The notes under the pieces were generated by a model. It saw nothing but the letters and a program-made list of their open reading frames with translations, did not search any database and had not been told where the DNA came from. Of a stretch of DNA of 44,124 nucleotides, positions 1 through 6,295 are shown piece after piece. The position numbers and the translations under genes were made by a program. Numbering within the stretch: the first letter of the stretch is position 1; each line of letters starts with the position of its first letter. The DNA is from Oscillospiraceae bacterium (GTDB taxonomy: Bacteria > Bacillota > Clostridia > Oscillospirales > Ruminococcaceae): the NCBI GenBank assembly GCA_017468365.1, contig JAFUIS010000006.1:1-44124 (forward strand), given 5' to 3'.

Positions 1-46
1 AATTATTTTTTATATATGTATTATTGTTATAATATTTGTAATATTT

Positions 47-112
47 CTAGATGGCTCAGGCATCTACCCTAGATGGCCTAGCCATATACCCTAGATGGCT
101 CAGCCATATAGG
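47..112. repeat. Three tandem 22-bp repeats with internal dyad
   Basis: Three head-to-tail copies at 47-68, 69-90 and 91-112 with no spacer. Each begins CTAGATGGC and contains an ATGGCT-N-AGCCAT-like dyad (clean in copy 3, with mismatches in copies 1 and 2). The unit is close to two helical turns, so a dimeric protein would sit on one face of the DNA in all copies. They lie 12 bp beyond the stop of the leftward operon. Iteron-type replication origin, repressor array or partition site are all possible. There are no spacers, so this is not a CRISPR array. Confidence 0.75.
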
Positions 113-124
113 TAAATGGAGTAT

Positions 125-475
125 TTACTTTTTCTCTACATACATTATATCTTCTTTTGGTATCTCATAGAAAATCCAGTGATTAATACCTTTGCTTAAA
201 TCCTCAACTAAATACCCTTTTTCTTTTAATTTTACTTTACTTTTTTTAAATGTATCTTTACTGATACCAAACTCATTTAAGGCATCTGCTGGACTTACCG
301 CAAAAGTATAACCAGCCTAATTTTTAGCAAAGTAAAGCCAAACCTAAAACTCAGCATTACTTAAATCTTTCATAGCCAACTAAATGGCTTTTATATTTAT
401 TGTGGCATATAAATTATCTTTATTACAAGCCTCTTTTTTCACAGTTACTACATCTTGATTAGGAACAATAGTCAT
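125..475 (-). CDS. Winged-helix phage protein, TAG-recoded (3 internal TAG)
   Basis: Start ATG at 475 with AAGGAG nine bases upstream, inside the end of the preceding gene; stop TAA at 127-125; 116 codons. In-frame TAG codons fall at codons 32 (382-380), 44 (346-344) and 53 (319-317). Read as Gln they give LSNAEFQVWLYFAKNQ followed by AGYTFAVSPADALNEFG, which resembles the small winged-helix/replication-initiator-like proteins of Firmicute phages and plasmids. From memory, that family often has Q at the last of these positions. The recognition-helix region is ISKDTFKKSKVKLKEKGYLV (about residues 71-90). With the standard code only a 31-residue stub would be made. Function beyond DNA binding is not claimed. 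Confidence 0.85.
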
Positions 476-478
476 AAA

Positions 479-688
479 TCAAATCTCCTTCTCCATAAAT
501 CTTTTATATCTCTCTAATTGATTTTTTACTTTTTTATAAGCCTCTCTATACTCTTGGGTGTCTTCATAATAGTAATGGTCCCAATATGGAAAATCCTCAT
601 CTGTCTCAACTTTTACAAACTTTATTCCCATCTATAATAAATCGGCGGCAAATAAAGGGTGGCTCATTTTTACTAATTTCTTCTCCAT
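479..688 (-). CDS. Small hypothetical phage protein, TAG-recoded (1 internal TAG)
   Basis: ATG at 688 preceded by GGAGG with an eight-base spacer; stop TGA at 481-479; 69 codons. A single in-frame TAG at codon 19 (634-632) sits in the context LFAADLL-Q-MGIKFVKVETDEDF. The frame on both sides of the TAG has normal protein composition, and the gene continues to within four bases of the next start, so premature termination at 18 residues is unlikely. The C-terminal half is charged and probably helical (EYREAYKKVKNQLERYKRF). No family recognised. It is the middle gene of the leftward operon, and its end carries the Shine-Dalgarno of the next gene, suggesting translational coupling. Confidence 0.8.
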
Positions 689-757
689 TGTGGTTTCCTC
701 CTTCATAATATCAGTGTTAATTACAATTAATTCTAACTAAAAATAAAGTTGTTAGGC

Positions 758-919
758 TTACATCACTTCATTTTTCTTTTTTTCTAATAAATAAGCCTAT
801 ACACTTTCCCTAACTATCTGGGAAATAGAGGTCTCATACTTCACGCAATACTCCTCTAATTCTTTTATCTCTTGGATAGTTAATCTCACTTTAATATTTT
901 GGTCTTTATTTTCTTTCAT
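758..919 (-). CDS. Ribbon-helix-helix (CopG-type) regulator, TAG-recoded
   Basis: ATG at 919 with GGAGA about seven bases upstream; stop TAA at 760-758; 53 codons. The N-terminal strand IKVRLTIQEIKELEEYC followed by ETSISQIVRESV-Q-AYLLEKK is a typical ribbon-helix-helix domain: a beta strand (residues 9-14), helix A (15-27) and helix B (31-46). The in-frame TAG is codon 41 (799-797), inside helix B, where Gln, Lys or Arg is normal in CopG proteins. Truncation at residue 40 would remove the end of the helix needed for the dimer core. First gene of the leftward operon, so it may autoregulate it. Confidence 0.85.
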
Positions 920-990
920 TTTTCTGTCTCCATTATACTATAATTTTTTTGCTAAGTCATTTCTCCTATTTTGTCCCACATTTTTCTCTA

Positions 991-1028
991 AAAAATATAA
1001 GGTGGCTACTGAACCACCCTATATTTTT
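991..1028. terminator. Bidirectional hairpin terminator
   Basis: AAAAATATA-a-GGTGG pairs with CCACC-c-TATATTTTT around an eight-base loop. A-tract on one side and T-tract on the other let it work in both directions, separating the two divergent transcription units of the element. Confidence 0.7.
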
Positions 1029-1206
1029 CATAAAGAAAGGAATACCAATATTATGGCTTTTTTGATTTAAAAGTTGGCTACAATTTTAAATACTCATATA
1101 AAATAGGAAGAAAATAAACTCTTGCCTTCACTGTTATATGAAAATCTAAATGCCACACTTAAAAACTCTGGCCCAAACTTTTTTTAATTTTTTTCAATTT
1201 TTTTAC

Positions 1207-1235
1207 TTGACTTTATCCAATAGGAGAGTTATAGT
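1207..1235 (+). promoter_or_regulatory. Sigma-A-type promoter for 1272-1885
   Basis: TTGACT (1207-1212), 17-bp spacer, TATAGT (1230-1235). It lies 36 bp upstream of the first rightward start codon, so it should be readable by host RNA polymerase without phage factors. Confidence 0.7.
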
Positions 1236-1271
1236 GGGGTTAATAAAACATCTTAAAAGGAGTTGTTAATT

Positions 1272-1592
1272 ATGGCAGAGGAAATTAAAGAAGTTGTAAA
1301 GGAAAAAGAGGAAAAGGTTTATCCTGTCTATCCTGAGGTTCCTACTCAGACCCAAGATATTGTCAGCCAGTATGTTATTGACTATTGTGTAGCCAATAAA
1401 CAGGTTAAATGGCTCCAAGAGACAGCCAATAAGAAATATGTAGATAAAAACGGCAAAGAACAAAACTACAATTTCTTCCAGATTAGAAAAGAGTTCGTAT
1501 TGAAGTTTATGCCAGAACTTGACGGCAAAAAGACCGAGACTAAAAAAGTCACCCTTCTTGACAAAATTATGGCTCTTAAAGTTGAGGAGTAA
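1272..1592 (+). CDS. Hypothetical phage protein, standard-code readable
   Basis: 106 aa. The ATG at 1272 is chosen over the upstream in-frame TTG because AAGGAG (1257-1262) is nine bases before it. The N-terminal 20 residues are acidic and lysine-rich (AEEIKEVVKEKEEKVYPVYP); the rest is a compact basic domain with VANKQVKWLQETANKKYVDK and NYNFFQIRKEFVLKFMP. No family recognised. All seven Gln codons are CAA or CAG and the stop is TAA. It is followed after five bases by another gene on the same strand and is probably co-transcribed with it. Small, possibly a DNA- or protein-binding early phage factor, but that is a guess. Confidence 0.75.
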   Translation: MAEEIKEVVKEKEEKVYPVYPEVPTQTQDIVSQYVIDYCVANKQVKWLQETANKKYVDKNGKEQNYNFFQIRKEFVLKFMPELDGKKTETKKVTLLDKIMALKVEE

Positions 1593-1597
1593 TTGTT

Positions 1598-1885
1598 ATG
1601 ACTTCTGCTGACTATGAGAAACTTAGAGAAGATATACTTGAAATGTCTATGGATATTGAAGGTATAGTAGATATGGAAATTGATGATGATGGTAGGCCCA
1701 AGTTAGATAAAAAGGGCAACATCATCTATAAATACCCCAATGAAGATGATTATAGAAAACTCATCTACTTGTGGGACATAGTAAATATTATTAATGATGT
1801 CCCCAAATCCACCCTTGATTTTGCCTCTACTGCTCTTGGAATTGATTTAGAACAAGAGGCAACCTATGAGTTCTATAATGACTAA
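1598..1885 (+). CDS. Acidic small phage protein
   Basis: 95 aa, ATG at 1598 with GAGGAG overlapping the previous stop region. Very acidic (EDILEMSMDIEGIVDMEIDDDGRPKLD), ending in LEQEATYEFYND. No signal peptide, membrane segment or recognisable motif. The strong negative charge over a short length is reminiscent of DNA-mimic or anti-host proteins, but also of many ordinary phage early proteins, so no function is assigned. Ends in TAA TAA immediately before a strong terminator shared with the convergent integrase gene. Confidence 0.7.
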   Translation: MTSADYEKLREDILEMSMDIEGIVDMEIDDDGRPKLDKKGNIIYKYPNEDDYRKLIYLWDIVNIINDVPKSTLDFASTALGIDLEQEATYEFYND

Positions 1886-1891
1886 TAAAAA

Positions 1892-1915
1892 AAGGACCCC
1901 TTAATTGGGGTCCTT
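1892..1915. terminator. Bidirectional terminator between early gene and integrase
   Basis: AAGGACCCC / GGGGTCCTT with a six-base loop and A/T tracts on both sides. It lies between the convergent 1598-1885 gene and the integrase. Confidence 0.85.
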
Positions 1916-1921
1916 ATTTTT

Positions 1922-2866
1922 TTATCTCTTTTTTCTAACTGGGTCTCCACTCTTCCTTACCTTCTTGGTAAGTTTTTCAAGTGTAGAGTGTTCTTGGTAA
2001 CTGTCTCTCATATCTTGGCCGTAAAGTCTAACATACCTTTTAGTCATAGTAATACTGCTATGGCCCAGTGCTGTTTGAAGTTTAAAGACATTACCATCAC
2101 TCTCAGCCCAGTTTCTCGCAAATGAGTGTCTTAATCCGTGGAGGTTATGTTGGTCAAGTCCTCTACTCTCACAGAACCTTGTAAATCCTATCCTAATAGC
2201 GTTATAACTGGCCTGTTCTCCATTCTTATCTGGAAACAAATACTCCTTTAACTCCCACTGGTCCATATAATACTTAATATCTCTCTCTAATGCTGGGGTC
2301 AATGGAATAATCTGGGCCTTATTGTTTTTAGTAGTTGTTAAAGTAATCTCTTTACTCTTAAAGTTAATATCATCTACCCTAACATTTCTTACTGTCTCGG
2401 TTCTATTTCCAGTAGCCAAAATCCAAACTGTAATAGCCCAAGACCTCCAAACACTAAAATTATCCTCATCTCTTGGTCTTTCCAGTAGGACAGTTAATTT
2501 ATCATCACTAAAATCCTTGGGGAGTTCTTCTTGCTGTTTTAGTTCTTTCATCTTGAACTCTTCTATGTAGTCCCTATCCATACACCAATGGAAGAATACT
2601 CTAATATCTCTAATGTAGTGGTTAATGGAAGATATAGAGAGGTCTCTATTTCTCATTCTGCCTATCCACCTATACCATAAATCCTCATTAATGTCCTTGG
2701 TTGGCATATCCTCTACTTCAAACTCTTTAAGAAAACCATAAATAGTTTTCTCATAGTTATCCAGAGTTTTCCTTGATAAATTGTTTGCCAGTTTTTCAGT
2801 AAAGAACCCCTTAAAGCACTCCAATAATGTAGTCTCTCTTTTGGTTACTTGTTGCTTCCTTTTCAT
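1922..2866 (-). CDS. int: Tyrosine recombinase (phage integrase)
   Basis: 314 aa, ATG at 2866 with GAGGTG upstream. Residues about 11-110 form the SAM-like core-binding domain (SRKTLDNYEKTIYGFLKEF, then SINHYIRDIRVFFHWC). The catalytic domain carries the complete active site: Arg155 (ATGNRTETVR), Lys180 (TTTKNN), His243-x-x-Arg246 (LHGLRHSFA), His269 (LGHSS) and the nucleophile Tyr278 (TKRYVRL). Family role: site-specific integration and, with an excisionase, excision. It sits 144 bp from the junction with the tRNA gene, the usual position. All 11 Gln codons are CAA/CAG and it stops with TAA, so unlike the leftward operon it can be translated by the unmodified host. No arm-binding zinc domain is evident. 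Confidence 0.95.
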   Translation of the reverse strand: MKRKQQVTKRETTLLECFKGFFTEKLANNLSRKTLDNYEKTIYGFLKEFEVEDMPTKDINEDLWYRWIGRMRNRDLSISSINHYIRDIRVFFHWCMDRDYIEEFKMKELKQQEELPKDFSDDKLTVLLERPRDEDNFSVWRSWAITVWILATGNRTETVRNVRVDDINFKSKEITLTTTKNNKAQIIPLTPALERDIKYYMDQWELKEYLFPDKNGEQASYNAIRIGFTRFCESRGLDQHNLHGLRHSFARNWAESDGNVFKLQTALGHSSITMTKRYVRLYGQDMRDSYQEHSTLEKLTKKVRKSGDPVRKKR

Positions 2867-2939
2867 TGACTAACACCTCATTTCTGACCTACTGATTATG
2901 AGTTTATACCAAAACAATCATCTTGTCAAGAAGAGGCTA

Positions 2940-2977
2940 AAAAAAAATCGCCAAGCCTCTATTTATGGGGCTTGACG
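2940..2977 (-). terminator. Terminator facing out of the tRNA remnant
   Basis: Read on the minus strand, CGTCAAGCC pairs with GGCTTGGCG (2977-2969 with 2957-2949; one G-T pair) around an 11-base loop and is followed by a run of T. It would stop transcripts entering the element from the strong tRNA-Thr promoter before they reach the integrase. Confidence 0.8.
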
Positions 2978-3009
2978 AGTTTATTTTTCACAGTTTTTTT
3001 GTTCTAATT

Positions 3010-3017
3010 ATTACAAA
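3010..3017 (-). other. Element-chromosome junction (att core)
   Basis: Minus-strand TTTGTAAT is the last sequence matching a tRNA-Thr; the next bases (AATTAGAAC) do not continue the anticodon stem. The crossover therefore lies in the anticodon loop, a favoured target of tyrosine integrases. The exact core length cannot be read without the other end. Confidence 0.7.
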
Positions 3018-3048
3018 TCAGCTGCTCTACCAGCTGAGCTACACCAGC
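3010..3048 (-). pseudogene. 5' half of tRNA-Thr(UGU), interrupted by the element
   Basis: Thirty-nine bases match a tRNA-Thr from G1 to base 39: acceptor strand GCTGGTG, D-stem GCTC/GAGC, anticodon stem GCTGA and loop TTTGTAA with anticodon TGT. The anticodon 3' stem, T-arm, acceptor complement and CCA are missing; the following element DNA contains no CACCAGC-like complement, so it cannot be rebuilt on this side. The intact tRNA-Thr(CGU) at 43610 has almost the same anticodon arm. The tRNA keeps a good promoter. Either another complete copy exists or the far end of the element supplies a new 5' half. Confidence 0.85.
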
Positions 3049-3066
3049 ATCTCAGCGACGAATGTT

Positions 3067-3095
3067 ATCTTATCATATCCAAGTTAATTTGTCAA
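3067..3095 (-). promoter_or_regulatory. Promoter of the interrupted tRNA-Thr
   Basis: Minus-strand TTGACA (3095-3090), 17-bp spacer, TAAGAT (3072-3067), about 19 bp before tRNA base 1. A near-consensus housekeeping promoter left intact by the insertion. Confidence 0.8.
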
Positions 3096-3133
3096 CACAA
3101 ATTTTCAAAAATTTTGATTTTTTTCAATTTTTA

Positions 3134-3162
3134 TTGAAGAGTTTATATCCCTATGTTAATAT
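3134..3162 (+). promoter_or_regulatory. Candidate promoter of the metallophosphoesterase gene
   Basis: TTGAAG (3134-3139), 17-bp spacer, TAATAT (3157-3162), 30 bp before the start codon. A fair but not strong match. Confidence 0.5.
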
Positions 3163-3191
3163 ATTACCATAATCTGTTGGGGGTATAAACA

Positions 3192-4439
3192 ATGAAACGC
3201 TTTTTAATACTTGCTTTTGCTGTTGTCCTTGCGTTTTCTTTCTCTTCCTGTGCAAAAGAAGAAAAGCTTGATATCGTTACCGTCACCGACATTCATTTTG
3301 CCGGACGCGAGTTCCACGATTACGAAGGTTATTTTGAAGAAGTCAATGACACCAACGGAAGCGGAAAACAGATGAAATATCTTGACGATATTCTTGACGC
3401 TTTCATTACCGAAATGCTTGAAAGAAAGCCGGAATACATAATCATCACCGGCGACTCAACTTTTGCCGGCGCAAAAGAATCCCACGTTGCTCTTACCGAA
3501 AAACTCCGTCCCCTTGTTGAATCCGGAATAACCGTTCTTATTCTTCCCGGAAACCACGATATCGAACTTCCTGCATATATTTATCCTGACGGCGGATATC
3601 AGGAGACCGTTACCCTTTCCCCCGACGAATACCGCGAAATGTATGCTGATTTCGGCTATTCCGGCGGTATTTCCTATCACGAAGACTCTCTTTCCTATGT
3701 TTATGACACCGGAAAAGGCGTAAGGATATTTATGCTCGATACCAACGTTGCCTACGGAATGCTCTACGGCTCTCTCAGCAACGAAAAGATCAAGTGGCTT
3801 GAAAAGGAACTTGAAGCCTGTAAAGAAGCCGGAGATATTCCTCTTGTTGCGGGACATCATACCGTTCTTGAACACAACAAAAGATTCAACTTCGGTTACC
3901 GACTCAATAACAGCGAAGAGGTCGAAAAAATGCTTGCCGATGCGGGCTGCACTCTTTATCTTTGCGGCCATATGCACACCCAGCATATTGTCGAAGGCGA
4001 AAACCTCACCGATATCGTCGGCGGTTCTTTTGCCGTATATCCCCACCGCTACGCTGAAATAGAATTTTCCAAATCCGGCTGGACTTACGAAGCCAAAGCC
4101 ACCGACGTCGAAGCCTACGCAAACGAAATAAAAAGCGAAAACCCGGATCTTCTCGGTTACAGCCAATATGGATACGACTTTTTCTATAACAACGCCTATT
4201 CCCAGGCAAAAGAAAGCCTTTCTTATATCGTTACCGACAGCGAACTTCTTGAAAAATATGCCGATTTTACCGCAAAAGTAAACGTTGCATATTTCGGCGG
4301 AACTTTTTCCGATGTCGATCTTTCCTTTGCGGAACAGTTCCTTAAAGATGCCGAAGGCAGCGGCTGGTGCAGTTACGTCGAACTTATCCTTGCCGACCCG
4401 AAAGACCATCTCGCCTGTTCACGCACAGTTTCTGAATAA
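3192..4439 (+). CDS. Calcineurin-like metallophosphoesterase, lipoprotein
   Basis: 415 aa. The signal peptide MKRFLILAFAVVLAFSFSSC ends in a lipobox with Cys20, so the enzyme is probably anchored outside the membrane. The metallophosphoesterase signature is complete: D33-x-H35 (TDIHF), GD 87-88, GNHD 120-123, GHH 221-223 and GHMH 259-262. These coordinate a di-metal centre in phosphodiesterases and phosphatases. The last 100 residues (after about 310) are a helical tail. ATG at 3192 is preceded by a GGGGG Shine-Dalgarno-like stretch. Monocistronic, with its own terminator. Substrate unknown; nucleotides, phospholipid head groups or teichoic-acid-type phosphodiesters are all possible. Confidence 0.85.
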   Translation: MKRFLILAFAVVLAFSFSSCAKEEKLDIVTVTDIHFAGREFHDYEGYFEEVNDTNGSGKQMKYLDDILDAFITEMLERKPEYIIITGDSTFAGAKESHVALTEKLRPLVESGITVLILPGNHDIELPAYIYPDGGYQETVTLSPDEYREMYADFGYSGGISYHEDSLSYVYDTGKGVRIFMLDTNVAYGMLYGSLSNEKIKWLEKELEACKEAGDIPLVAGHHTVLEHNKRFNFGYRLNNSEEVEKMLADAGCTLYLCGHMHTQHIVEGENLTDIVGGSFAVYPHRYAEIEFSKSGWTYEAKATDVEAYANEIKSENPDLLGYSQYGYDFFYNNAYSQAKESLSYIVTDSELLEKYADFTAKVNVAYFGGTFSDVDLSFAEQFLKDAEGSGWCSYVELILADPKDHLACSRTVSE

Positions 4440-4448
4440 TTTAAAAGG

Positions 4449-4471
4449 CCTCCCTTTGCGGAGGTTTTTTT
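4449..4471 (+). terminator. Rho-independent terminator
   Basis: CCTCC / GGAGG hairpin with a six-base loop followed by seven T, 10 bp after the metallophosphoesterase stop. Confidence 0.75.
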
Positions 4472-4573
4472 ATTTATTAATTCTACCTGCGGTTTATTGA
4501 AAAGAGTTTCGGCCGGTGCTATACTTGATTTGGTTTTTCGCGTTATAAATCTTTATGTTCATGTGAGGTACCA

Positions 4574-6295
4574 ATGAAAAAGATTTTCAAAAACCTTTTG
4601 CCCTATAAAGGCAGGATAATGGTTGCACTGCTTTTTATGACCGTCGCAACGGTTTGCGATCTTATGCTCCCCACCATAATGAGCAACATCGTCGACAAGG
4701 GCATCCATCTTTCGGATATGGAATATATAAAGACCAACTGTCTTAATATGTTTATCGTATCCGTTGTCGGTCTTCTGACCGTTCTTGTAGGAAGAAAATA
4801 CACTTCCGAAATCGTTGCAGGCTTTTGCTGCGACCTTAGAAAAATGGTTTTTGCAAAAGTAAACACCATGACTTTCAGCGAAATAAACGAAATAGGCACT
4901 GCCGCGCTTATAACCCGTTCCACACACGATACCGAAACCCTCGGCTGGATAGCCTCTATCTTTTGCGGAAGCGTTATAACCATTCCTGTGCTTTTTATCG
5001 GCGGCGTTTTTCTTTCGTTCAGAAAAGACGTCCTTCTTTCGCTGATACTCCTTCTTTTTATTCCCATAGTATTTGCCGTTGTTATAGCTGTGGGAAGAAA
5101 AATCGAACCGCTCTGGCAAATTTCCGATGAATATATCGACAAACAAAACGATATCATGCGCGAACGTCTTCGCGGAATCCGTGTAATCCGCGCTTTTGAC
5201 AAAGAAGCACATGAGCATGACCGAATTGCCAAAGCAACAAAAACAATGGCGGAATATATCATCAAATCCAACGTGAGCATGGGCGTTATATCCCCTCTTA
5301 CCCTTTTTCTGCTCAATCTTTCCGTTGTGCTCATCGTATATATCGGTGCCGCAAGAATGGAAAACGGAATAAGTGCAGTTTCCGCCGGCGATATTTTTGC
5401 TATCATACAATATGTTACTCTTGTTATGACAAGCATCATGAATGCGGCTTTTGTGATTGTTATGATCCCCCACGCAAAAGTTGCCGCAAACCGTATCGGA
5501 GAAGTTATTTCCGCAGAAGGAATTGACGACAAGATACCCGAAGAACCTCTCGAATTTTCCGGAGATATCGTTTTTGACCATGCGACTTTCAAATACGACG
5601 GTGCCACAGAGCCTGCCGTAAGCGATATTTCCTTTCATATAACCCCGGGACAGAAAGTTTCCGTCATCGGCGGTACCGGAAGCGGAAAATCCACTTTGGT
5701 TTCCCTTATGCTTTGCTTCCGTATGCCTACCGAAGGCCGTGTTATCTATGACGGAAGGCCCACCACCGAACTCAGCCACAAAACCGTCCGCAGAAATATA
5801 AGCTGCGTGCTTCAGAATTCTTCAATTTATTCCGGCACCATAAAAGACAACATCCTTATGGGCAAACCCGACGCCGACAATAGTGAAATCCTCGAAGCTG
5901 CAGAAATCGCGGAATTTTCCGATTTTGTAAAAAGTCTTGACGACGGTTTTGAGCATGAACTCAACCAATCCGGAAAAAACCTTTCCGGAGGACAAAAACA
6001 GCGCCTTTCCATTGCAAGAGCGATAATCAAAAATGCTCCGATTTACATTTTTGACGATAGCTTTTCCGCCCTTGACTTCCTTACCGAATCGAAACTTCGC
6101 ACCAAGCTTTCGGAAAAAGCAAAGGGTAAGACCCAGATAATCATCACCCAGCGTGTCACTTCCGCAATGAACAGCGACGTTATCCTTGTTATGGACAACG
6201 GAAAACTTGTTGATTCCGGAAAACATTCCGAACTTCTTGAGCGCTGCAAAATCTATCGGGAAATCTATGCATCCCAGACAGGAGGTGCAAAATGA
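4574..6295 (+). CDS. ABC exporter half-transporter with degenerate ATP site
   Basis: 573 aa: six-helix transmembrane domain (about 15-310) then a nucleotide-binding domain. Walker A GGTGSGKST (366-374), Q-loop Gln414, signature LSGGQ (470-474) and Walker B YIFDD (491-495) are visible. The catalytic Glu after Walker B is Asp495, and the switch His is Gln526 (IIITQRVT). This pattern is known from heterodimeric exporters (BmrC/LmrC/TM287 type), where one of two ATP sites is non-catalytic. Its stop overlaps the next gene's ATG by four bases, fitting a 1:1 heterodimer. Likely exports a drug, peptide or lipid. No substrate can be assigned. An accessory AlkP-like enzyme follows in the same operon. 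Confidence 0.92.
   Translation: MKKIFKNLLPYKGRIMVALLFMTVATVCDLMLPTIMSNIVDKGIHLSDMEYIKTNCLNMFIVSVVGLLTVLVGRKYTSEIVAGFCCDLRKMVFAKVNTMTFSEINEIGTAALITRSTHDTETLGWIASIFCGSVITIPVLFIGGVFLSFRKDVLLSLILLLFIPIVFAVVIAVGRKIEPLWQISDEYIDKQNDIMRERLRGIRVIRAFDKEAHEHDRIAKATKTMAEYIIKSNVSMGVISPLTLFLLNLSVVLIVYIGAARMENGISAVSAGDIFAIIQYVTLVMTSIMNAAFVIVMIPHAKVAANRIGEVISAEGIDDKIPEEPLEFSGDIVFDHATFKYDGATEPAVSDISFHITPGQKVSVIGGTGSGKSTLVSLMLCFRMPTEGRVIYDGRPTTELSHKTVRRNISCVLQNSSIYSGTIKDNILMGKPDADNSEILEAAEIAEFSDFVKSLDDGFEHELNQSGKNLSGGQKQRLSIARAIIKNAPIYIFDDSFSALDFLTESKLRTKLSEKAKGKTQIIITQRVTSAMNSDVILVMDNGKLVDSGKHSELLERCKIYREIYASQTGGAK

Larger units (their letters stand above)
920..1271. other. Divergent intergenic region of the element
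   Basis: About 350 bp without a gene that I can support, even when TAG is allowed as sense. From left to right: a leftward promoter candidate with -10 TATAAT (937-932) and -35 ATGACT (960-955), spacing 17; a strong hairpin at 991-1028; an AT-rich stretch 1029-1206 with no recognisable signal; then a rightward promoter at 1207-1235. The leftward -10 is so close to the 919 start that its transcript would lack most of the Shine-Dalgarno, so the true start site may differ. Confidence 0.5.
1..3010. mobile_element. Integrase end of an amber-recoded prophage in tRNA-Thr(UGU)
   Basis: AT-rich segment running from the left window edge to position 3010, where sequence switches abruptly into the 5' half of a tRNA-Thr gene. 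It carries a complete tyrosine integrase beside the junction, two small rightward genes, and a leftward operon of three small genes whose reading frames contain in-frame TAG codons. No structural, lysis or portal gene is visible, so the body of the element lies left of position 1. No tRNA-like sequence, including a CUA-anticodon suppressor, is visible in this piece. Prophage is the best reading because amber recoding is best known from gut phages; an integrative plasmid-like element is the alternative. Confidence 0.85.

Noticed and set aside
35-42. TTTGTAAT at the left edge as the second att core
   Set aside because: It is in the opposite orientation to the core at 3010-3017, so it cannot be a direct att repeat, and there is no tRNA 3' half beside it.
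47-112. Short CRISPR array
   Set aside because: Three 22-bp copies directly abut without spacers.
125-919. Leftward operon as three decayed pseudogenes, or TAG as pyrrolysine
   Set aside because: All interruptions are TAG only, with no frameshift, TAA or TGA, and starts and ribosome sites are intact in all three genes; decay would not be that selective. Pyrrolysine would not occur repeatedly in small DNA-binding proteins, and Gln fits the contexts.
1029-1206. A further recoded gene between the two divergent units
   Set aside because: Even with TAG as sense, frames are short, lack a start with a ribosome site and end in TAA or TGA.
920-3000. Suppressor tRNA (CUA anticodon) in the visible part of the element
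   Set aside because: I looked for a cloverleaf around each CTA-containing loop and found none; it must be outside the window if present.
2867-3048. tRNA rebuilt from element-supplied 3' half at this junction
   Set aside because: No sequence complementary to the GCTGGTG acceptor strand, and no T-arm, follows the 5' half.
4559-5779. 406-codon open frame antisense to the ABC exporter
   Set aside because: Low-complexity, no ribosome site, and covers a well-conserved ABC transporter.
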